The translations under genes were made by a program, and so were the position numbers. From Allopusillimonas lactea (GTDB lineage Bacteria > Pseudomonadota > Gammaproteobacteria > Burkholderiales > Burkholderiaceae_B), in assembly GCF_021653995.1 (NCBI RefSeq), contig NZ_JAJJOZ010000001.1, positions 434,001 through 498,000 of the forward strand: DNA of 64,000 bases, in the 5' to 3' direction. The notes beneath the pieces were generated by a model, which was not told where the DNA came from, did not search any database, and saw only the letters and a list, made by a program, of their open reading frames with translations. Shown piece by piece: positions 34,710 to 41,207 of the stretch (positions are counted from its first letter, which is position 1; each line of letters begins with the position of its first letter).

Positions 34710-35036
34710 ATGAACCGGCAGCAATTACTTGCGCTAATGATTCTACAAGCCGCACCCGTGTTTGCCTTGGCTGCGACGCCTCAGCCCGTATCCCTAGGGG
34801 CGCCGGTGTCAGATACCGAACTTTCCCAATATCGCGGCGCCCGCGATATCACCTTCAATCAGCAAAACACGGAAGGTTATCTCTATAACAATCAAGCGAC
34901 CAATACCGTTTCTGGCCATAACCAAGTATCGGGTGAGGCATTTTCTGGAATGAATGGGTTTTCAACCGTTATCCAGAACTCGGGAAATAACGTCATTATC
35001 CAAAGCTCGACAATCGTCAACGTGCAAATGCAATAG
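34710..35036 (+). CDS. Small secreted protein with double-glycine-like site, minor subunit candidate
   Basis: 108-aa precursor with a Sec signal (about residues 1-21, ending FALA). About 18 residues later comes 'PVSDTELSQYRGA', which fits a double-glycine-type leader (S-11, E-8, L-7, G-2, A-1). The remaining ~70 residues are rich in Asn, Gln, Ser, Thr and Gly and end in 'FSTVIQNSGNNVIIQSS', resembling the C-terminus of the gene at 33734. AGGAGG at 34699-34704 suits the second ATG (34710) better than the first (34707). The stop is 9 bp before the C39 peptidase start. Position resembles a Fap minor component; the sequence does not name a family. Confidence 0.78.
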   Translation: MNRQQLLALMILQAAPVFALAATPQPVSLGAPVSDTELSQYRGARDITFNQQNTEGYLYNNQATNTVSGHNQVSGEAFSGMNGFSTVIQNSGNNVIIQSSTIVNVQMQ

Positions 35037-35045
35037 GTGACCATC

Positions 35046-35729
35046 GTGAGAGCGCACCTGTTGGCGATTGCCTTGCTACCCTGTCTCGCCGGCGCCGTGC
35101 AGGCTGGCGGTGTATTCGTGCCAGCACTGGACGGCCTTAACGTTGCTAATGTAGAGAGCATACAAGAACGGGCATTCAGCCGCACCGTCCGTCAGCAATA
35201 TGATTTCAGCTGCGGGTCTGCCGCGGTCGCCACGTTGCTCACTTATCAATATCACGATCCGATCAGTGAGCACGAGGTGTTCATGAGCATGTGGGACCTT
35301 GGGGATCAGGAAAAAATCCGGCAGGATGGTTTTTCACTTCTGGATATCAAGCGCTATCTGGACAAGCGCGGCTACGAATCAAACGGATATGAAGTGCCGC
35401 TCGAAAAATTGATGGAAAATTCAGTTCCGGCAATCATGCTGATCAATGACCATGGGTACAACCATTTTGTCGTGGTCAAGGGAATGAGCAAAGATCGCGT
35501 GTTGCTGGGAGATCCGTCAGCAGGGGCTCGGCTGGTTTCCCGTGAACGCTTCAAGGAAATACTGGTCACCCCGATTGTTTTCGTCATTACCAGTCACAGT
35601 GCACAAGCAGTATTCAACGGCCGCACCGACTGGCAAACGAAGCCCTTGGCATCGCTCGGCGCAGCGATGTCGGCCGCAAGACTGGCGCAGGAAACTGTTT
35701 TCTCCGACCGTAAGCCAGGCTTGTTTTGA
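35046..35729 (+). CDS. Periplasmic C39-family cysteine peptidase (FapD-like)
   Basis: 227-aa stand-alone C39 peptidase with a Sec signal (MRAHLLAIALLPCLAGAVQA). The catalytic Cys is in 'QYDFSCGSAAVATLL' with the oxyanion Gln ahead of it, the His in 'YNHFVVVKG' and the Asp in 'LLGDPSAG'. 'GDQEKIRQDGFSLLDIKRYLDKRGY' is the usual middle block of this subfamily. There is no ABC transporter domain, unlike bacteriocin exporters. The GTG at 35046 has AGGTGA five bases upstream; a GTG at 35037 directly after the previous stop is the alternative. FapD of the Fap system is the same type of protein in the same relative place. Likely substrates are the neighbouring small proteins. Confidence 0.85.
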   Translation: MRAHLLAIALLPCLAGAVQAGGVFVPALDGLNVANVESIQERAFSRTVRQQYDFSCGSAAVATLLTYQYHDPISEHEVFMSMWDLGDQEKIRQDGFSLLDIKRYLDKRGYESNGYEVPLEKLMENSVPAIMLINDHGYNHFVVVKGMSKDRVLLGDPSAGARLVSRERFKEILVTPIVFVITSHSAQAVFNGRTDWQTKPLASLGAAMSAARLAQETVFSDRKPGLF

Positions 35730-35755
35730 GGCGGTTTGATGGCAGGAGACGAATT

Positions 35756-36235
35756 ATGTTCACATCTTTACGTAGTTGTGGCACCGCACTGGCTCTGGCT
35801 GCTGGCACTTTGATGCTCCAGACGCCAGTGCTTGCCAGTAATGCTTTCAATGGCGTGAGCCCGGTAAGTGACCTGGCTTTGGACCACATCCGAGGAGGAT
35901 TCTCGGCAGCGTATGACTACGGTCACTTGAAATTGGCAATGGACATCACGCAGGCCACCCTCATCAACGGATTCATTGGGTCGGCACAGCAATTGGCTGA
36001 TGCGTCCGGAGGGGCGTTGACTGTCATGCAAAATGGGTTGAATAACGTGGTAAACCTGCCCGTTCTGAATAACGTGTCCAACAGCACAATGAACACGGTG
36101 ATTCAAAACAGCATGAACAACCAGGTCATCAGCACCATCAATACGCTGAACATCACCATAACGAGTCAGGCATTGGCGCAAGCCATGGCCATGCAGTCAG
36201 TAACACAGGGAGCGTTGTTGCAGTTTTCCCGCTAG
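35756..36235 (+). CDS. Small secreted protein with RGG processing site, FapE-position subunit
   Basis: 159-aa precursor with a Sec signal (MFTSLRSCGTALALAAGTLMLQTPVLA). About 20 residues later 'PVSDLALDHIRGGFSA' fits a double-glycine leader (S-11, L-7, I-4, G-2, G-1). The mature part is hydrophobic and Asn/Gln/Thr-rich, with two copies of a motif, 'LTVMQNGLNNVV' and 'NTVIQNSMNNQVI', shared with the other two secreted proteins of the cluster. CAGGAG precedes the ATG at 35756, which lies 26 bp after the peptidase stop. By order it occupies the FapE position. No catalytic residues are seen; it is probably a fibre component or tip protein. Confidence 0.78.
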   Translation: MFTSLRSCGTALALAAGTLMLQTPVLASNAFNGVSPVSDLALDHIRGGFSAAYDYGHLKLAMDITQATLINGFIGSAQQLADASGGALTVMQNGLNNVVNLPVLNNVSNSTMNTVIQNSMNNQVISTINTLNITITSQALAQAMAMQSVTQGALLQFSR

Positions 36236-36319
36236 ATTGCCGTGAGTACGCGCACTTCAGCGTGCCGCGCATGGAAAGAAGCCTATTACAAGAAATCGTC
36301 CAACTAAAAGCGAGCGCCC

Positions 36320-37576
36320 ATGAATATCAAACAGGTACTGCCCAACGCCACTTTTTTGGTGCTTTTTGCTACAGCATTACCAACCTGTGCCCAGGAAGCG
36401 GCCATCACCATCCAACAACTTGAACAACAGCTCCGCGATCAGCAGAAAATGCTGGAACAAACACGTCAAAACCTTGAGCGCTTGAAAATTCGCCTGCAAG
36501 CCCCCGGCAGTGCTGCATATGGACCAGGGCCCAACGCGAATGGTGGCGGCAGGGATGCTGGACCAGACACGATCCAGGCGGGTTATGAGGGGATAGGCCC
36601 GGAACCCGTCGGAAAGGCGCCTCCCAATCCCCAGCAAGAAGAGGCCGCAAAAGTCGCTCCTATTCTCGAGCAGCCTGGCATATTGACGTCCCGCGGTCGC
36701 TTCGCTCTGGAGCCATCGCTGCAATACGACTATTCGTCGAATAACCAAGTCAACCTTATCGGTTTCAGTGTCCTGCCGGCCATTCTTGTAGGCCTGATTG
36801 ACGTGCGTCAGGTTGACACGTCAACCGTGATGGCCGCAGTGAGCGCTCGCTACGGCCTGACCAACCGACTAGAGCTGAACGCGAAGCTTCCATACGTATA
36901 TGCTCATCAAAGCACCATCATGCGCCCGTTGACAGAAGGGGCAACCAATGACCGCGTGTTCACCAACTCGGGGCATGGGATCGGCGATGTTCAAGTGGGC
37001 GTACGCTATCAGTTCAACGACGGCGGCCCGAACGAGCCTTACTTTATTGGGTCGCTGTCGGCTACTTTACCCACCGGGAAAGGCCCCTTTGATATCGCTT
37101 ACGCACTTAACAGCACCACACCTGGTGGAGAACCCATGCCGGAAGAGCAGCCGACGGGTAGCGGTTTCTACGCATTCGATGCCGGTGTGCTGGCGATTTA
37201 CCCATCTGATCCGGTTGTATTCTTCGGAGGCTTAAACTACACTTGGCGCCCATCCAAGAATGTTGACACTACCATTGGCGCCCTGAATATCGGCAAGGTG
37301 GATCCAGGCGATTCGATCAAGCTTAACTTTGGCATGGGAATGTCGCTGAATGAAAAATCGTCACTCAGCCTGGGCTATCAGCACACCTACGTCATGCCAA
37401 CGAAATTTGCCGGAAACTCGGCAGCCAATTCCGAATCCATCCAGGTGGGCCAACTGCTGATCGGGTATGGGTACCAGATCACACCCAGGACCAACATCAA
37501 CCTCACGTTGGGAGTAGGTGTGACGCGATACGCGCCCGATGCACAGCTGGTGCTTCGGGTCCCGATCACTTTCTAG
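36320..37576 (+). CDS. Outer-membrane beta-barrel transporter with N-terminal coiled coil (FapF-like)
   Basis: 418-aa protein with a Sec signal (about residues 1-24, ending TCA). A coiled coil follows (about 28-58, 'IQQLEQQLRDQQKMLEQTRQNL'), then a Gly/Pro-rich linker (about 60-115), then a C-terminal beta-barrel from 'GILTSRGRFALEPSLQYDYSS' to the terminal aromatic 'VLRVPITF'. 'YGLTNRLELNAKLPYVY' and 'GIGDVQVGVRYQFNDG' are typical barrel strands. Pseudomonas FapF, the fibre-secreting porin, has the same coiled coil-linker-barrel order and is likewise the last gene. It probably exports the secreted subunits across the outer membrane. A terminator lies 175 bp downstream. Confidence 0.85.
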   Translation: MNIKQVLPNATFLVLFATALPTCAQEAAITIQQLEQQLRDQQKMLEQTRQNLERLKIRLQAPGSAAYGPGPNANGGGRDAGPDTIQAGYEGIGPEPVGKAPPNPQQEEAAKVAPILEQPGILTSRGRFALEPSLQYDYSSNNQVNLIGFSVLPAILVGLIDVRQVDTSTVMAAVSARYGLTNRLELNAKLPYVYAHQSTIMRPLTEGATNDRVFTNSGHGIGDVQVGVRYQFNDGGPNEPYFIGSLSATLPTGKGPFDIAYALNSTTPGGEPMPEEQPTGSGFYAFDAGVLAIYPSDPVVFFGGLNYTWRPSKNVDTTIGALNIGKVDPGDSIKLNFGMGMSLNEKSSLSLGYQHTYVMPTKFAGNSAANSESIQVGQLLIGYGYQITPRTNINLTLGVGVTRYAPDAQLVLRVPITF

Positions 37577-37751
37577 GTTTTAACGCCGGTCGAGATCCGG
37601 CCCATTGGCGGCTCAGTATTAAACCGGCGCTAACATCTGAAGGGCGCTACGGACAGCGTACGCAGAAGACAGGGCACGCAGAATGTTGAAGTTATCTACC
37701 CAAAGAGGGGAAGGGAAGAAGTCCCAAGAGGAACCCCAGGAGCAGCTAAAG

Positions 37752-37795
37752 AAAAACGGCATCCGACTGCATGACAAGCCTTCGGGTGCCGTTTT
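37752..37795 (+). terminator. Intrinsic terminator after the amyloid-like operon
   Basis: The arms 37752-37764 and 37784-37795 pair over about 12 bp (AAAACGGCA / TGCCGTTTT, plus two G-C pairs beyond one mismatch) with a 19-nt loop, ending in GTTTTC. This closes the 33734-37576 operon. The rest of 37577-37896 shows a short CGCCGGT inverted repeat, then the AT-rich promoter region of the next gene. Confidence 0.6.
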
Positions 37796-37896
37796 CATTC
37801 CAGCCAGTGATGTGGGATTGAGTTGGCATCACCAATAAACGTGACTTTACATAATATACATTATCAGTATTAACGAGATAAGCACAGGAGGTCGAG

Positions 37897-38034
37897 ATGC
37901 GGCTACCGAGTTCGGCCGCGTTGCCGCGTCCGCCGAACGACGGAATTGCCAAGGACATGCCGGCGGCGCTGGTTTCGCCTCTTGGCGGGGATTACAATTG
38001 CCGCTTGATCAAAGCCTTACGGAATTTCAAGTGA
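37897..38034 (+). CDS. 45-aa leader ORF translationally coupled to panD
   Basis: This ORF starts ATG CGG CTA and has an excellent Shine-Dalgarno, AGGAGGT, at 37886-37892. It encodes 45 residues beginning MRLPSSAALPRPPNDG and ends in a TGA that overlaps the panD GTG as GTGA (38031-38034). An AT-rich promoter-like stretch (about 37845-37880) lies just upstream. panD has a poor SD of its own, so translation of this ORF may deliver ribosomes to panD. I recognise no homologue; it may be a coding leader rather than a functional protein. Confidence 0.5.
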   Translation: MRLPSSAALPRPPNDGIAKDMPAALVSPLGGDYNCRLIKALRNFK

Positions 38035-38444
38035 GAAAAGTAGTCAGTGGAAAACTTCATGGCCTGCATGTAACCGGTGCGGATCTCGACTATCACGGGT
38101 CCATCACCCTGGATCCGGATCATTGCGAGGCGGCGGGTATCCTGCCGATGGAGTTTGTGGAGATCTGGAACAAGAATTCAGGCGCACGCATCAGTACTTA
38201 TGTGATTTACGGCGAACGCGGTTCGCGCTGCTGCATTTTAAATGGCGCAGCGGCACGCACCTGCCAGCGCGGCGATGAGGTGATCATTGCCAACTCGGTG
38301 TATGTGAACGAAAGCGAGCTGGTCAACATCAAGCCGTCTATTCTTACATTCAATGCGGACAATTCCGTGCGCGAGCGGCTGGGCTACAGCGTCGGCCGTG
38401 ATAATCAGGGCCGGCTGACATTCGATATCGTCAAGCTCGATTAA
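38031..38444 (+). CDS. panD: Aspartate 1-decarboxylase (pyruvoyl enzyme precursor)
   Basis: 137-aa proenzyme that makes beta-alanine for pantothenate and CoA. Lys in 'SGKLHGLHV', the Tyr of 'DLDYHGS', the autocleavage Gly-Ser in 'YHGSITLD' (Ser becomes the pyruvoyl group), 'GARISTYVI' and 'NGAAART' match the active-site residues of known PanD. I use the GTG at 38031 because it aligns with the usual N-terminus and overlaps the upstream ORF stop; a TTG at 37998, behind GGCGGGG, would add 11 residues. The C-terminus is about 10 residues longer than in E. coli. crcB follows 13 bp downstream. Confidence 0.88.
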   Translation: MRKVVSGKLHGLHVTGADLDYHGSITLDPDHCEAAGILPMEFVEIWNKNSGARISTYVIYGERGSRCCILNGAAARTCQRGDEVIIANSVYVNESELVNIKPSILTFNADNSVRERLGYSVGRDNQGRLTFDIVKLD

Positions 38445-38457
38445 GGCGTACGCGGGC

Positions 38458-38841
38458 ATGCCGATCGCCATACTTGCCATTGCGCTGGGCGCCTCGCTGG
38501 GTGCTTTGCTGCGCTGGGTGCTCGGCATCGCACTCAATGCGCTGTGGCCGATGCTGCCGCTGGGCACGTTGGCAGCCAACCTGCTGGGCGGCTTATTGGT
38601 GGGTATTGTTTTCGAATCGCTCAGCGTGTATTCGGGCCTGGCGCCGAGCTGGCGGCTGTTTGCCATTACGGGCTTTCTTGGCGGGCTCACTACGTTTTCG
38701 ACGTTTTCGCTCGAGATCAGCACACTGCTGCTGGGCCGTCATTATTTGACTGCGGCGCTGTCGATCGGCCTGCATGTGGTGGGCTCGATCGGGCTGACGA
38801 TTGCAGGGATCGCGTTGGTGCAATATCTGGCCAACCGTTGA
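38458..38841 (+). CDS. crcB: Fluoride exporter CrcB (Fluc)
   Basis: 127-aa inner-membrane protein with four hydrophobic segments. 'GASLGALLRWVLG' near the N-terminus, 'LPLGTLAANLLGGLLVG' (with the pore Asn) and 'GFLGGLTTFSTFSLE' are the Fluc signature. It functions as a dual-topology dimeric fluoride channel. With only 13 bp after panD it appears co-transcribed, and there is no room for a fluoride riboswitch directly upstream. Confidence 0.95.
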   Translation: MPIAILAIALGASLGALLRWVLGIALNALWPMLPLGTLAANLLGGLLVGIVFESLSVYSGLAPSWRLFAITGFLGGLTTFSTFSLEISTLLLGRHYLTAALSIGLHVVGSIGLTIAGIALVQYLANR

Positions 38842-38903
38842 GCCCGCAGTTGCAGCGCTGCCGGCGTGGGCCGCGCCAGGCGCCGGGCGTACCCCGCAGT
38901 CCA

Positions 38904-41207
38904 TCATGGTTTACGCCACCCGTCCCGTCCCGTACTGTCCTGTTCCTGCGCCCTGCTCTGCGGCGCGCGCCATCCCTCCCCTCCTTTTGCAATGCTAGCC
39001 ACGCTTTGCTGCACGCGCGGATCGCTGAAGAATGTGTGGACAGGCACTGGCAAGGTGCGCCGCCAGTCAGGATGCGGTTCACCAGTCGCTGGCGAATTGG
39101 CTGAGTGTGCCGCGCGCGGCAGATTGGGTTGCTCGATGACGCCGAGCAAGTCTTCCGCAGGGAAGATTGCCAGCGGCGCGGGCGTCGCGGCGACAAATGC
39201 CAGCACCTGCTGGCGCGGAGCGCTGTTCATTTCCCCCATGCCTGTACTGGTGGGTTGAGCCCCCTGAGCCTGAACGTAATTGCCGCTCAAACCAGACTGC
39301 TGCCCGCCGATTGTGGCGCCAAAGCGTTCCAGCGTTGCGCACAGTGCGGCTTTGGCTTTGTCGCGCATGGCAAGCTCCCCTTCCGCCTGGTCTTGGTTCA
39401 ACTGTCCTAACGCCTTGCGCCAAGTGATGTCGCGCGCTGCCCACCAACCTTCAATAGTGGGCAGATCGTGGGTGGTGGTAGTGGCCATGCTCCAGTCAGG
39501 CCAGTCGTCCGGGGCCTTGAAGCGCATCCCTTCGCGCTCGAACCAGAGCACGCTGGTACCCAATATCCCCGCGTCGTGCAAGGTTTCATTGAAGCCAGTT
39601 GGCACTGTGCCCAGGTTCTCGCCGATCACCAAAGTTCGATGGCGCCAGGCCTCCAGGGCAAGCAGGCGCAGCAGATCTTGCTGCGGATACTGGAGATAGG
39701 CGCCATCCCAGGCGTCGCCATCGGCGCACACCAGCCACATGCGCACAAGCCCCATGACATGATCGATGCGCACGCCGCCGGCATGGGCCATGGCAGCGCG
39801 CAGGGTGTCGATGTATGCGCCGTAGCCGCGCCGTGTCAGCGCGCGCGGCGAGAGCGCAGTCAGGCCCCAGCGCTGGCCGAGCGGCTGGATGGGGTCGGGT
39901 GGCGCGCCGACTGATACGCCGGGCAGGATGTCTGCCTGGTGGCTCCAGGCCTGGCTGCCGCGCGGGTCTGCGCCGATCGCCAAGTCTGTGATCAGGCCGA
40001 TGGGCATGCCAGCCGTGCGTGCAGCCCATTGCGCATGAGCCAGCCCACGGTCTGCGAGCCACTGCAGAAACACGTGAAAATCGATGGCCTCGCGATGGCG
40101 GTCGGCATAGATCCGTGCGGCGGCGCCTCGGGGGTCATGCAGTGCCGCAGGCCAATCGCGCCAGCCATGTTCGGGGCCTAGTGTGGTGCTGTGCGCGGCA
40201 TGCAGCGCTTCGTATAACGCATGCTGTGCGAGGGTGTCGCCACCACGCCGTATAAAACAATCAAGGTCCGCGCGCTGAGCGGCGCCGGGATTTGCGGTAA
40301 AGGCGTCGAACACCTGCCGCAGTGCCACGAGCCGGCGACCGGCTTGGGCTGGCCAATCGAGCAGCGGGCCAGTCGGGCTATTGGTACCGCCGTCCGCGGC
40401 ATCATACATGCGGGCGTTTGCCAAGCGGCGGGTTTCGTCGCTGCTTTCATACAGATGGTGGTTCCAGAGCGTCTGCATTGCCGCATTCTCGCCCGCGATT
40501 GTAGATGGGTCTGCGTACAAGGCATTCAGAAACAGTCGGCTCGACGGTGAGTATGGGCTATAGCGATGCGGCGCTGCGCTGAACATGGCATGCAAGGGGC
40601 TCAACAACACCGCGCTGGCGCCGGCGCGGGCCGCCAACGAAGCAAACTGCACCAGCAAGGAGAAGTCCGGCAGTTCGTTGCTTGCGCCATGGCGCAGGCT
40701 GTACATCTGGGCGGCCACACCCCACGCCCGCCCTTCCCTGCCCGCTGCCCATTCGGGCTGCTGCGGAATTCGCGGGCACTGCGGCGGACATACGGCAAGA
40801 TTCACGCGAGTGTCTCCAAGAAAGAGAGTGTGATAGCCCGGTGTACCGATGGGAGGCAGCTGTATGTGACCAGGCGCTCGCGCTTCGGCCAGTCCATCCG
40901 CGGCCATGCCCGATTCCAGTTCGATGCGATATGCGCGCGAGCCTTGCCACGGCAGGCGTAGCGGCTCATCGGTCCGCAGGATCCACAGCGGCCGCGTGGC
41001 GGGATCGGCATAAGCGTTTTGTTCCGTGCGCAACATGGCCAGGCTATCAGCGGCCTGCGCCGCTGTTGCGCAGGGAAGCGCCATGGCGTCAAGCAACTGT
41101 CGCACGGTCTGCGGACTGGCCTCGCGCGTGGCGCCGGTGTAGTCGATCCATACGCGCTGCAGCCCGGCGGCCTCCGCGAGTGACTGCAACTCGGGTGGCA
41201 TACTCAT
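38904..41207 (-). CDS. malQ: 4-alpha-glucanotransferase (amylomaltase)
   Basis: 767-aa GH77 enzyme that disproportionates maltodextrins. After an N-terminal extension (about 1-180, including the beta-sandwich region of E. coli-type MalQ) come 'YSPYSPSSRLFLNALYAD', 'MPIGLITDLAIGADPRGSQAW' with the nucleophilic Asp region, 'VRIDHVMGLVRMWLV', 'IGENLGTVP' (acid/base Glu) and 'TTTTHDLPTIEGWW' (transition-state Asp). The C-terminal 30 residues after 'DWRRTLPVPVHTFFSDPRV' look non-conserved and low-complexity, so the true end of the fold is earlier. The gene directly follows glgX with no gap. Confidence 0.93.
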   Translation of the reverse strand: MSMPPELQSLAEAAGLQRVWIDYTGATREASPQTVRQLLDAMALPCATAAQAADSLAMLRTEQNAYADPATRPLWILRTDEPLRLPWQGSRAYRIELESGMAADGLAEARAPGHIQLPPIGTPGYHTLFLGDTRVNLAVCPPQCPRIPQQPEWAAGREGRAWGVAAQMYSLRHGASNELPDFSLLVQFASLAARAGASAVLLSPLHAMFSAAPHRYSPYSPSSRLFLNALYADPSTIAGENAAMQTLWNHHLYESSDETRRLANARMYDAADGGTNSPTGPLLDWPAQAGRRLVALRQVFDAFTANPGAAQRADLDCFIRRGGDTLAQHALYEALHAAHSTTLGPEHGWRDWPAALHDPRGAAARIYADRHREAIDFHVFLQWLADRGLAHAQWAARTAGMPIGLITDLAIGADPRGSQAWSHQADILPGVSVGAPPDPIQPLGQRWGLTALSPRALTRRGYGAYIDTLRAAMAHAGGVRIDHVMGLVRMWLVCADGDAWDGAYLQYPQQDLLRLLALEAWRHRTLVIGENLGTVPTGFNETLHDAGILGTSVLWFEREGMRFKAPDDWPDWSMATTTTHDLPTIEGWWAARDITWRKALGQLNQDQAEGELAMRDKAKAALCATLERFGATIGGQQSGLSGNYVQAQGAQPTSTGMGEMNSAPRQQVLAFVAATPAPLAIFPAEDLLGVIEQPNLPRAAHSANSPATGEPHPDWRRTLPVPVHTFFSDPRVQQSVASIAKGGEGWRAPQSRAQEQDSTGRDGWRKP

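Noticed and set aside
37683..37838. 51-aa frame MLKLSTQRG... between the secretion cluster and panD
   Set aside because: It reads straight through the terminator hairpin, has no good Shine-Dalgarno, and no recognisable similarity.
38445..38457. Fluoride riboswitch before crcB
   Set aside because: Only 13 bp separate panD and crcB, too short for the aptamer.
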